This document shows, piece by piece, positions 1 to 7,031 of a stretch of DNA of 10,681 bases (position 1 is its first letter; every line of letters begins with the position of its first letter). The stretch is from Alteromonadaceae bacterium (lineage in GTDB: Bacteria > Pseudomonadota > Gammaproteobacteria > Pseudomonadales > Oleiphilaceae), in assembly GCA_013393545.1 (NCBI GenBank), contig JABXHG010000018.1, positions 1 through 10,681 on the forward strand, in the 5' to 3' direction. A model generated the notes under the pieces. It did not search any database. It was not told the origin of the DNA and worked only from the letters and a program-made list of their open reading frames with translations. The translations under genes were made by a program, and so were the position numbers.

Positions 1-116
1 TCCTTGGAAAGTTACCAATTTTATTTATTTTTTTGGTTGTTTAATTATTGTAAAATGGAGCTAGGAAGGGCTTTTTTTTACCAACTTTATTCCGATCCTA
101 CACAAAGGTATTTGGC
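1..116 (+). promoter_or_regulatory. AT-rich leader and probable promoter region of the LysR regulator gene
   Basis: This AT-rich stretch lies ahead of the regulator gene. Positions 4-18 form an inverted repeat, TTGG-N7-CCAA, which contains the T-N11-A pattern typical of LysR-family operators (T5 to A17), so autoregulation is plausible. A TAAAAT hexamer at 51-56 could be a -10 element but has no convincing -35 partner. The ribosome site AAAGG at 104-108 sits 8 nt ahead of the ATG at 117. The 9-mer AACTTTATT at 83-91 recurs at 1082-1090, in front of the catabolic genes. All regulatory readings are inference from pattern; the window begins too close to show any upstream gene. Confidence 0.4.
51..80 (+). 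terminator. Possible weak intrinsic terminator or attenuator hairpin
   Basis: The stretch 51-61 can pair with 70-80: C61-G70, G60-C71, A59-T72, two G-U pairs, one mismatch, then four A-T pairs and T51-A80, around an 8-nt loop (62-69). The 3' arm is a run of eight T. This resembles an A-tract/T-tract intrinsic terminator, which would end transcription of a gene left of the window or attenuate the regulator transcript. The stem has only two G-C pairs, so stability is doubtful. Confidence 0.22.
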
Positions 117-1019
117 ATGAATACCAGATCGTTGGAAACCTTTTTCTGGATAGCCAGGCTTGGCAGCTTCCGGGCTGCGGCGAAAAAGCTTTATGCATCG
201 CAACCCACCATTTCTGCCCGGATTGCCGGGCTGGAGGATGAGCTGGGCATCGAGTTATTTGATCGGTCCGGCCGCAGCGCAGTGCTCACTGCTAAAGGCC
301 GTCAGGTGCTCTCCTATGCTGAAAAAATCCTCCAACTGCACGCTGAATTACTGGATACAGTTGCCAGCCCTGAGGCTATTCAGGGAACAATTCGTTTGGG
401 AGTGGCGGAAACCATTGCCTATACTTGGCTGCCGAAGCTGATAGAGCGGATAAATGAAACCTATCCGGCGATAAATCTGGAACTCGATGTTGATATCTCT
501 ATCAATCTTTCAGAAAAGCTGCTGAAACGGGAAATTGATATAGCGTTTCTGATTGGCCAGGTGCGGCAGGAAGGGTTTTTAAATGCCCATTTTTACAGCT
601 ATTCACTAACCTGGGTGGTCAGCCCTAAACTGATCCTGCCATCGGATACCCTGACTCTCGCCGAGTTGGCAAAGATTCCGATCATTACTTACCCGCGAAT
701 GAGTGAACCTCATGCAAACATTCGCACACTTATCAATCAAACCGGAAATTCCACTCAGATTCACTCCAGTTCATCGTTATCCACCATTATCCGTATGGCG
801 CTTGACGGGATTGGCGTAAGTGCCCTGCCTGAGGAAATTGTGATCCGGGAACTGGCAGCGGGCCAACTGCGGCAATTCGAAGTGGAGGCAACCATTCCGG
901 ACCTGGTTTTCAATATGGCCTACTGCGCTGCGCCGGGTGCCAATGTTGTGCGCGCCGTCGCTGAGCTTTGTCTGAAAGTGGTGAAGCAAGACTCACTAAA
1001 AGTTGATATTGTTATCTAA
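117..1019 (+). CDS. LysR-family transcriptional regulator
   Basis: A 300-residue protein of normal length for the LysR family. Residues 1-62 form the winged helix-turn-helix: the pattern LETFFWIARLGSFRAAAKKL, then SQPTISARIAGLEDELGIELFDR and the wing residues up to TAKG, is the classic LysR signature. Residues about 90-290 form the effector-binding domain, opening with GTIRLGVAET and containing GIGVSALPEEIV near the end. It acts in the cytoplasm and should sense a small ligand, probably the substrate or an intermediate of the downstream pathway. It lies in the same direction as the catabolic genes, unlike the commoner divergent arrangement, separated by 94 bp of palindrome-rich DNA. The ATG at 117 is supported by AAAGG 8 nt upstream and by alignment of the HTH. 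The effector is not predictable. Confidence 0.95.
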   Translation: MNTRSLETFFWIARLGSFRAAAKKLYASQPTISARIAGLEDELGIELFDRSGRSAVLTAKGRQVLSYAEKILQLHAELLDTVASPEAIQGTIRLGVAETIAYTWLPKLIERINETYPAINLELDVDISINLSEKLLKREIDIAFLIGQVRQEGFLNAHFYSYSLTWVVSPKLILPSDTLTLAELAKIPIITYPRMSEPHANIRTLINQTGNSTQIHSSSSLSTIIRMALDGIGVSALPEEIVIRELAAGQLRQFEVEATIPDLVFNMAYCAAPGANVVRAVAELCLKVVKQDSLKVDIVI

Positions 1020-1113
1020 TCAACTTTTTCAATCAAAGTTGATTCTTAAATTCGATTTGAATTAATCATTGATTCTGCGCTAACTTTATTGGAAAGCTTA
1101 TCGAGGCAGAATC
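998..1113 (+). promoter_or_regulatory. Palindrome-rich operator/promoter region ahead of the catabolic operon
   Basis: This region covers the last codons of the regulator gene and the gap to the next gene. It holds AAAAGTTGAT (998-1007) facing ATCAACTTTT (1019-1028), then ATCAACTTT (1019-1027) facing AAAGTTGAT (1035-1043). It also holds a perfect-armed palindrome AATCAA-AG-TTGATT (1031-1044), AATTC-N5-GAATT (1049-1063) and AATCA-T-TGATT (1064-1074). Several dyads in under 80 bp suit tandem binding by a LysR tetramer. The 998-1028 dyad ends in a T run, so it could also act as a weak terminator of the regulator gene. No -35/-10 pair stands out. The next gene has GAGG at 1103-1106, 7 nt before its ATG. 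Confidence 0.55.
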
Positions 1114-1917
1114 ATGGTTTCGACGACGTATTCCCATTCTTTTGAAACACCCGCAGAGGTCAGGCAAGCAGCCCGGGCCGGTTTGTTGACGGGTGCGACG
1201 TCTGGAATAGCGAATGGTTTTGTCCAGGTGAATCTGGTGATACTGCCGGAGGAACAAGCCAATGGATTTCTGCGTTTCTGCCAGGCAAACCCCAAATCCT
1301 GTCCTGTTTTAGCAGTCAGTGAACCCGGCGAAAGGCAGTGTGCGATGCTGGGTGATGATCTTGATATTGCCCGGGATGCGCCTTCCTACCGGGTTTATCG
1401 CAACGGTAAACTGGCAGACACTCTGAGTGATGTTGCCGGTGTGTGGCGTGATGATCTGGTGACCTTCGCGCTGGGCTGTTCATTCAGCTTCGAGCATGCG
1501 CTTATGCAAAACGGTTTGCCGGTGCGTCATATTGAGGAGAAGCGGAATGTGCCAATGTACAAAACCTCGATTCCGCTGCAACCGGCGGGCGGCTTCAGCG
1601 GCAATATGGTCGTGTCTATGCGCCCTTTCCTCGCAGAGTTTGCTATCCGGGCGATTCAGATAACCACGCGTTTCCCACAGACCCATGGAGCTCCGGTCCA
1701 TCTGGGTGATCCCGCACTGATTGGTATTGATGATCTTGCTGTACCGGACTACGGCGATGCGGTTTCCGTGGGCCGGGATGAGATCCCCGTTTTCTGGGCC
1801 TGCGGCGTTACCCCGCAGCAGGTTCTGATGGATTCCGGGATTGAGTTTGCAATTACGCATACACCGGGCCATATGCTGGTTACGGATATACCTGAAAGCC
1901 AGGTAGCTTTGTTGTAA
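1114..1917 (+). CDS. DUF1445 / YcsI-type putative hydro-lyase (D-glutamate cyclase family)
   Basis: A 267-residue cytosolic protein, full length for the DUF1445/UPF0317 family. Family hallmarks: [11 protein letters not shown] (35-45), the NPKSCPVL block (59-66), the GCSFSFE motif (121-127) with Cys122, RNVPMYKT (144-151), [14 protein letters not shown] (158-171), [10 protein letters not shown] (196-205), FWACGVTPQ (228-236) and [12 protein letters not shown] (248-259). B. subtilis YcsI belongs here and lies with the 5-oxoprolinase genes; UniProt places the family with D-glutamate cyclase, which interconverts D-glutamate and 5-oxo-D-proline. A hydro-lyase or cyclase-type reaction near 5-oxoproline is therefore reasonable, but bacterial activity is not firmly established as far as I know. 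The ATG is supported by GAGG 7 nt upstream. It is the first gene of the + strand run, 30 bp from the TRAP binding protein, so it is probably co-transcribed. Confidence 0.92.
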   Translation: MVSTTYSHSFETPAEVRQAARAGLLTGATSGIANGFVQVNLVILPEEQANGFLRFCQANPKSCPVLAVSEPGERQCAMLGDDLDIARDAPSYRVYRNGKLADTLSDVAGVWRDDLVTFALGCSFSFEHALMQNGLPVRHIEEKRNVPMYKTSIPLQPAGGFSGNMVVSMRPFLAEFAIRAIQITTRFPQTHGAPVHLGDPALIGIDDLAVPDYGDAVSVGRDEIPVFWACGVTPQQVLMDSGIEFAITHTPGHMLVTDIPESQVALL

Positions 1918-1947
1918 CACCAAAACAACGAAAAGAGGAATATTACA

Positions 1948-3012
1948 ATGACGACAAAAACATACCTTGCAACCGCTGTAGCGGCGTCCATGTTAATTAC
2001 TGCCATACCGGCGTCAGCTCAGGAGCTGGACGATACCAGTTTCTCGTATGTGGGAAGCTGGAGTAGCCTCTCTTTGTACAAGAATTTTGAAAAACCCTTC
2101 TGGCAGGAACATTTGCCAGAGGCCTCAGACGGGCAAATATCAACAACAGTGACCACCTTTGATCAGATGGGCCTTGGCGGTGGCGAAGTCTATCGTTTGA
2201 TGGCACGTAATGTGATTGAAGTGGGCTCCACAGTGGCCGATTACGCGGTGTCGGACGCACCAGAGCTGGAAGGCCTGGACATGCCCATGATCGCACCGGA
2301 TGTGGAAACTGCCCGCAACGTAGCCGAGGCCTACCGGCCCGTGCTCGCCGATGCATTTGTTGAGCGTTACAACGGAGCGAAGCTGCTTGCTGTGGTTCCC
2401 TATCCTTCCCAGGTCGTTTTCTGTAACACCGACATTGGCGGGCTGGAGGACCTGAAAGGCAAAAAAGTCCGCGCCAGTGGGCGTACAACTGCTGAGTTTT
2501 TGCAGGCGATCGGCGCGGAAGGGATTACCCTGAACTATAGTGAAGTACCAGGGGCCTTGCAGCGTGGCGTTGTTGACTGCGCAGTGACCGGATCTCTTTC
2601 AGGATACAGTTCCGGTTGGCACGAGGTGGCAACGCATCTATATCCACTGCCCATGGGTGGCTGGGATCAGGTGCTGACCGCGATGAACGGCAAGAAGTGG
2701 GATTCGCTGTCAGGTGAGACCCAGGAGTGGTTGCAGAACGAAATCAAAACCAACTACGAGGAGCCTGTCTGGGAGTCTGCTGTGGAGGAAACCCGTGAAG
2801 GCATTGCGTGTCTTACAGGTGAAGGTGAGTGTAAGCGCGGCAAAGCCGGGGATATGGTGCTGGTTGAGGCCACCGATAAAGACTTCGAACAGGTTTCACG
2901 GCACCTGGAAGAAACGTTGCTGCCTAATTGGGCCGACCGCGTTGATCAGAAGTGGGTTAATCGTTGGAATGAAACCATTGGCGAGGTGACTGGCCTCACC
3001 GCGACCAAATAA
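1948..3012 (+). CDS. TRAP transporter periplasmic substrate-binding protein (DctP family)
   Basis: A 354-residue precursor of a TRAP binding protein, which captures a small organic acid in the periplasm and delivers it to the QM permease. Residues 1-24 are a Sec signal peptide (polar start, hydrophobic core, ASA cleavage motif before Gln25). The middle carries the DctP hallmark: DIGGLEDLKGKKVRASGRTT around residues 162-181, with Arg175 in the place of the conserved carboxylate-binding arginine, then GALQRGVVDCAVTG at 202-215. The mature protein has four cysteines (159, 211, 288, 295), which could form two disulfides. GAGGA at 1935-1939 lies 8 nt before the ATG. It is followed by a hairpin before the permease genes, an arrangement that often lets the binding protein be made in excess. 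The ligand is unknown; context suggests an amide- or lactam-bearing acid. Confidence 0.95.
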   Translation: MTTKTYLATAVAASMLITAIPASAQELDDTSFSYVGSWSSLSLYKNFEKPFWQEHLPEASDGQISTTVTTFDQMGLGGGEVYRLMARNVIEVGSTVADYAVSDAPELEGLDMPMIAPDVETARNVAEAYRPVLADAFVERYNGAKLLAVVPYPSQVVFCNTDIGGLEDLKGKKVRASGRTTAEFLQAIGAEGITLNYSEVPGALQRGVVDCAVTGSLSGYSSGWHEVATHLYPLPMGGWDQVLTAMNGKKWDSLSGETQEWLQNEIKTNYEEPVWESAVEETREGIACLTGEGECKRGKAGDMVLVEATDKDFEQVSRHLEETLLPNWADRVDQKWVNRWNETIGEVTGLTATK

Positions 3013-3030
3013 CAATCCGGTCGTTTCAGG

Positions 3031-3057
3031 CAGCCCGGGCTGGTTGATCCGGCCCGG
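3031..3057 (+). promoter_or_regulatory. Intercistronic GC-rich stem-loop between binding-protein and permease genes
   Basis: CAGCCCGGGCTG (3031-3042) is a perfect 12-bp palindrome, and CCGGGC (3035-3040) can instead pair with GCCCGG (3052-3057) around an 11-nt loop. The hairpin has no T run after it, so it is not an intrinsic terminator. Such hairpins after transporter binding-protein genes commonly protect the upstream mRNA from 3' decay; that role is inferred here. Confidence 0.4.
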
Positions 3058-3076
3058 AATCATCATGGAGACACCC

Positions 3077-3670
3077 GTGATTCAAAAAGTTAATCGTACT
3101 CTGGACAAAATACTTGTCGGTGTGGATATCGGCTCGTTATGGATGGCTCGTGCCGGAGGCTTGCTGATCTTGCTGACGGTGGGTCTGGTAACAACCGAGA
3201 TATTTTCCCGGCAGGTTTTTGGCCGGTCGGGTGTCCATGCCACTGAGCTTACTGGCTATGTTATGGCCATCAGCTCCAGTTGGGCGTTTGCATACACGCT
3301 GATGCGCAAAGCGCATATTCGCATCGACGCACTTTATCTTAAATTGCCCATAACCCTGCGCGGTGTGCTGGATCTGATTGCCATACTGTCTCTTGCACTT
3401 TTTTGTGTGTTGGTTGTGGGAGCCGCATTTGAAGTAACCAAGCTTTCTTACACCGGTGGAGCAACCGCCAATACGCCCCTGGGCACGCCTGTGTGGATTC
3501 CGCAGCTGCTCTGGCTCATTGGGTTGACCTGGTTCAGCATTGCGGTGGTAGTGGTTTCGCTTCGCGTTCTTTTTGGTCTGCTGAGCGGCGATATTGAAGA
3601 CGTTCAAAGAGTCGCTGGCAGTCCAACTCTGGACGATCAGGTCGCTGAAGAACAAAAGGAAACTGCCTGA
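3077..3670 (+). CDS. TRAP transporter small permease (DctQ family)
   Basis: The four-helix small membrane subunit of a TRAP transporter, which partners the large permease in a Q-M complex in the inner membrane. Hydrophobic segments fall at GLLILLTVGLVTTEIF, TGYVMAISSSWAFAYTL, DLIAILSLALFCVLVVGAAF and LLWLIGLTWFSIAVVVVSL, with the family's MRKAHIRID block after the second helix. The C-terminal 30 residues are a charged cytosolic tail. I prefer the GTG at 3077 (197 residues), because GGAG at 3067-3070 sits 6 nt ahead of it. The ATG at 3065 (201 residues) would consume that site, and a TTG at 3044 is open in frame but lies in the intercistronic hairpin. The stop overlaps the large permease start (TGATG), indicating translational coupling. 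Confidence 0.9.
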   Translation: MIQKVNRTLDKILVGVDIGSLWMARAGGLLILLTVGLVTTEIFSRQVFGRSGVHATELTGYVMAISSSWAFAYTLMRKAHIRIDALYLKLPITLRGVLDLIAILSLALFCVLVVGAAFEVTKLSYTGGATANTPLGTPVWIPQLLWLIGLTWFSIAVVVVSLRVLFGLLSGDIEDVQRVAGSPTLDDQVAEEQKETA

Positions 3671-4953
3671 TGATTCTGTTTTCACTTGTTATATTGCTGG
3701 TGCTACTCGTGCTCAGCGTGCCGGTCGCCGCCACTTTGATTGTGTTGGCTCTGTTTCTTGATGAGTTCTTTTCGCCGTTTCCGTTAATTAACGCGATCGG
3801 GGACGTGCTCTGGTCCGCATCTGACAGCTTCCTGTTAATCGCTATTCCGCTGTTCATCCTGCTGGGGGAGATACTGGTGCGAACAGGTGTAGCCAAAAGC
3901 ACCTACCGTGCCCTTGAAAGCTGGCTCTCGTGGCTGCCCGGCGGTTTGCTCCATGCCAACGTTGCCACGGCAACCCTGTTTTCTGCTACATCTGGCTCCA
4001 GCGTGGCGACCGCCGCGACCATAGGCACCGTTGCCATTCCCCAGGGCAACGCAATGAAATACGATCCCAAACTGTTCACGGGTTCTATTGCCGCTGGCGG
4101 CACTCTGGGCATCATGATTCCGCCTTCAATCAATCTGATTGTGTACGGGTTTTTGACGGAGACCTCCATTCCCAAGTTGTTCGCAGCTGGTCTGGTACCC
4201 GGGCTGCTGCTGGCGCTGTTGTTTGTAGTCGGTACGGCGCTCATCTGCCTCTGGCGTCCTTCCATGGGTGGGCCCAGTACCCATCACAGCTGGCGCGAGC
4301 GTATTACTGGCCTGACCAGTCTGATACCGGTGCTGGCCTTGTTCGGCGTGGTTGTGGGTTCAATATACGCCGGCCTGGCAACACCCACAGAGGCCGCATC
4401 GCTGGGGGTTATTGGCGCTCTTCTGATTGCGCTGTTCCTGCGCAAGCTCAGCGTGCGGGTGGTGGTTGAAGCATTGGAAGGCACTATGCGCACAACCGGT
4501 ATGATTGTATTGATTATCACCGCTTCGTATTTCCTCAACTTCGTGTTGGCTTCGGCGGGCATTACGCGGGAGCTGAGTGCATTTCTGGACTCGGCCGGGT
4601 TAGGGCCTTACACAACGTTGCTGATGATCGTTGCCATGTATCTCATACTGGGCTTTTTCATCGAGACTCTGTCTCTGATGGTGATCACCATCCCCATTGT
4701 GGCGCCCATTGTAGTAGCGCTTGGTTTCGACCCGGTCTGGTTTGGCATTTTGTTGATTCTTCTGATTGAGATGGCGCTGATAACACCGCCTGTAGGGCTG
4801 AACCTGTACGTGGTGCAAAGTGTCCGGAAAAACGGTTCGTTCAACGATGTGATGAAGGGGGCCATGCCCTATGTCGGGTTTATGCTAGTCATGGCAGCAC
4901 TGCTGATTGTATTCCCTTCTCTGGCTTTGTACTTACCAGAGGTACTGAATTGA
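3670..4953 (+). CDS. TRAP transporter large permease (DctM family)
   Basis: A 427-residue polytopic inner-membrane protein of standard length for the TRAP M subunit, the ion-coupled transport channel (usually sodium-driven). It is almost wholly hydrophobic, with about 12 membrane segments. Family hallmarks include the SGSSVATAATIGTVAIP block, GTLGIMIPPSINLIVYG, then IPKLFAAGLVPGLL, and ATPTEAASLG in the second half. The late stretch GFFIETLSLMVITIPIVAPI, then ALITPPVGLNLYVVQ, is also typical. The start ATG overlaps the small-permease stop as TGATG, with AAGGA at 3656-3660 about 9 nt upstream. Together with the two preceding genes it makes a complete three-component TRAP system, all subunits intact. 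Confidence 0.96.
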   Translation: MILFSLVILLVLLVLSVPVAATLIVLALFLDEFFSPFPLINAIGDVLWSASDSFLLIAIPLFILLGEILVRTGVAKSTYRALESWLSWLPGGLLHANVATATLFSATSGSSVATAATIGTVAIPQGNAMKYDPKLFTGSIAAGGTLGIMIPPSINLIVYGFLTETSIPKLFAAGLVPGLLLALLFVVGTALICLWRPSMGGPSTHHSWRERITGLTSLIPVLALFGVVVGSIYAGLATPTEAASLGVIGALLIALFLRKLSVRVVVEALEGTMRTTGMIVLIITASYFLNFVLASAGITRELSAFLDSAGLGPYTTLLMIVAMYLILGFFIETLSLMVITIPIVAPIVVALGFDPVWFGILLILLIEMALITPPVGLNLYVVQSVRKNGSFNDVMKGAMPYVGFMLVMAALLIVFPSLALYLPEVLN

Positions 4954-4989
4954 TTATTCATCCATGAACAGCAACAACAGGGTTATTTC

Positions 4990-5667
4990 ATGACTAGGTT
5001 TTATCTGGCTGACTCCAACGACGCTCTTGATATTGATATCCGGGAACTCATTATTGCTGGCTGGGCGGGCCGTGAACAGGCAGGAATCGACGAGCATATT
5101 GAAGAACTCAAAGCTATCGGTGTTACGCCACCCTCGAGCACGCCGCTTTTTTATCGTGTAGCGGCAGACCAACTCACGACCGCAGAGACCATTCAGGTAC
5201 TGGGAGAGGAATCCAGCGGTGAAGTAGAGGTTGTTCTGATAGGAACAGAGCAGGGCACCTATGTGGGCATTGGCTCCGATCACACAGACCGGGAAGCAGA
5301 GGCGTGGTCGGTTGCTCATTCAAAGCAGGTTTGTGCTAAGCCGGTTGGCCCGCAATTGTGGAAACTGGAAAGCGTAATTGATCACTGGGATTCGCTGAAA
5401 ATGTCCTCTTACGCAACCTTTGATGGTCAGGAGATGTTGTATCAGGAGGGTGGAGTAACCGGCTTGCTGCACCCACAGGATCTGCTGCAACGTTTCGGGC
5501 TGACCGAAGCCCGCCTCCAGCCCGGTCAGGCTATGCTCTGTGGCACCTTGCCTGTGGCGGGTGGCGTGCGGCCTTCCGAGGCCTTCCGGCTGGTTCTTGA
5601 AGACCCGGTAACGGGGCGGACACTTGAGCATAAGTATCGCATAGAGACTTTGTTGGTGGTGAAATGA
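4990..5667 (+). CDS. DUF2848-family protein
   Basis: A 225-residue soluble protein without signal peptide or membrane segment, matching the length and pattern of DUF2848. Recognisable blocks are GSDHTDREAE (95-104), SKQVCAKPVGPQLWKLE (111-127), DHWDSLKM (131-138) and CGTLPVAGGVRPSEAFRLVLEDPVTGRTLEHKYR (184-217). His98, Asp97, Asp100 and Glu102 form an acidic/His patch that could bind a metal. The C-terminal half is loosely like fumarylacetoacetate-hydrolase-fold proteins, but I cannot confirm this. No biochemical function is established to my knowledge. The stop overlaps the amidase ATG by four bases (ATGA), suggesting coupled synthesis and perhaps a shared substrate or complex. AGGG at 4979-4982, 7 nt before the ATG, supports this start. 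Confidence 0.85.
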   Translation: MTRFYLADSNDALDIDIRELIIAGWAGREQAGIDEHIEELKAIGVTPPSSTPLFYRVAADQLTTAETIQVLGEESSGEVEVVLIGTEQGTYVGIGSDHTDREAEAWSVAHSKQVCAKPVGPQLWKLESVIDHWDSLKMSSYATFDGQEMLYQEGGVTGLLHPQDLLQRFGLTEARLQPGQAMLCGTLPVAGGVRPSEAFRLVLEDPVTGRTLEHKYRIETLLVVK

Positions 5668-7031
5668 AGAAAACGTCGAACCTGACCCCGCTGGATCAGT
5701 CAAAAGCAACACTTTCGTCGCTGCTGCAAGGCCTTCATCAAGGCACCTTGCAGGCCAGAGTACTGCTTGATGCCTGTTTTGACAATATTGGCCGTTATGA
5801 CGACCGCGCTAACCAGGTGTACACCTCTGTGTTTCGCCAAACAGCCATAGCCGAAGCCGAGGCTACGGATGTGCTCCACAAAGGTCATGTGCCCTTGGGC
5901 GAGCTTGCCGGATTGCCCATTGCGCTCAAGGTTCTGTTTGATGTGGCCGGTGAAGTAACGCACTCAGGTTCCAAGTGGTGGACAACGCAGGCACAGAAAG
6001 ATGCTCTGATTGTGTCACGCCTGCGCCGGGCAGGGGCGGTGATCACCGGACACACCAATATGACGGAATTTGCCTACTCGGGGGTGGGGCTGAATCCTCA
6101 CTATGGCACACCGGCAAATCCGCTGGCCCCCGGGCGCCTTTCCGGCGGGTCGTCCTCCGGCGCCGCCGCTGCAGTGGCTCAAGGTATGGCTGCTGCCGCC
6201 ATAGGTACAGATACCGGTGGCTCTGTGCGTATTCCTGCAGCGTTTTGTGGCCTGGTAGGTTTCAAACCGACTCAGAAACGCGTACCTCGTAATGGGATGT
6301 TTCCGCTTTCTGACAGCCTCGACGTAATAGGCCCCATTGCGCGCAGCGTTGACTGTTGTGATCGGATTGATTCGGTTCTTTCGGGTGAGCACAGGCCGCT
6401 CCATCACCCCGCTGATCTGCGCGGGCATCGCTTTGCAGTCCCGAAAAATTACATGATGGATGGCGTATCGTCGGATATTGCCAATGCCTTTTCACGGAGC
6501 CTACGCAGTTTACAAGAGGCTGGGGCAAAGATAACGGAAGTGACTGTGCCGGTCCTGGATGCTGTACCCGAACTCATGGAAGGTGGCGGGTTTACAGCAG
6601 CTGAAAGCTACCATCTGCACCGTGACTGGCTACAACAGCACGGTGATAATTATGATCCCCGTGTGCGCACGCGCATTGAGCGCGGAGCTAGCCTGAGCGC
6701 CACTGATTACCTTGAACTGCTTCGGTGCCGGACAGAACGCAAGAGGCAGGCGGACGAGTGGCTTGCTGCCTTCGACGGCCTTCTTGCGCCCACGGTTCCC
6801 ATTGCACCCCCTAAGGTGGAAGAGCTTGATGCCGATGATGACTATGCTCGCCTGAACCTGCTGATCTTGCGTAATCCAACGGTCGCAAACTTGCTCGACT
6901 TGTGCGCGATTACCTTGCCCAATCACAGCTCTGATGAATTGCCCAGCGGGCTGATGCTGATGGGACGTACGGACTCAGACAGCCATTTGCTTGGCATATC
7001 CCGGGCCATGGAACAGGCACTCAGGTTCTGA
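5664..7031 (+). CDS. Amidase-signature family amidohydrolase
   Basis: A 455-residue cytosolic enzyme of the amidase-signature family, which hydrolyses carboxamides to acid and ammonia or amine. The Ser-cisSer-Lys triad is intact: Lys89 in LPIALKVLFDV, the cis-Ser at 163 in LSGGSSSGAAAA and the nucleophile Ser187 in GTDTGGSVRIPAAFCG. The 24-residue spacing of the two serines equals that of fatty-acid amide hydrolase. It resembles GatA/AtzF-type amidases in length and order, but lacks the extra C-terminal domain of allophanate hydrolase, so allophanate is not a safe guess. The ATG overlaps the preceding stop (ATGA) and has no strong ribosome site of its own, suggesting coupling. Its own stop overlaps the next start (TGATG). 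Context makes a small amide that arrives through the TRAP system, or arises from it, the likely substrate. Confidence 0.93.
   Translation: MKKTSNLTPLDQSKATLSSLLQGLHQGTLQARVLLDACFDNIGRYDDRANQVYTSVFRQTAIAEAEATDVLHKGHVPLGELAGLPIALKVLFDVAGEVTHSGSKWWTTQAQKDALIVSRLRRAGAVITGHTNMTEFAYSGVGLNPHYGTPANPLAPGRLSGGSSSGAAAAVAQGMAAAAIGTDTGGSVRIPAAFCGLVGFKPTQKRVPRNGMFPLSDSLDVIGPIARSVDCCDRIDSVLSGEHRPLHHPADLRGHRFAVPKNYMMDGVSSDIANAFSRSLRSLQEAGAKITEVTVPVLDAVPELMEGGGFTAAESYHLHRDWLQQHGDNYDPRVRTRIERGASLSATDYLELLRCRTERKRQADEWLAAFDGLLAPTVPIAPPKVEELDADDDYARLNLLILRNPTVANLLDLCAITLPNHSSDELPSGLMLMGRTDSDSHLLGISRAMEQALRF

Noticed and set aside
1480..1923. 147-residue antisense frame over the DUF1445 gene
   Set aside because: It is wholly opposite a well-conserved gene, and the protein has no family features.
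1997..2488. 163-residue antisense frame over the TRAP binding-protein gene
   Set aside because: It is Arg- and Pro-rich, as expected from the reverse strand of GC-rich coding DNA, with no recognisable motif.
3044..3076. TTG start extending the small TRAP permease to 208 residues
   Set aside because: The extra codons fall in the intercistronic hairpin and would ignore the well-placed GGAG before the GTG at 3077.
4964..4993. Nine-codon leader frame before the DUF2848 gene
   Set aside because: It starts at an ATG without a good ribosome site and overlaps the real start; it is most likely chance.
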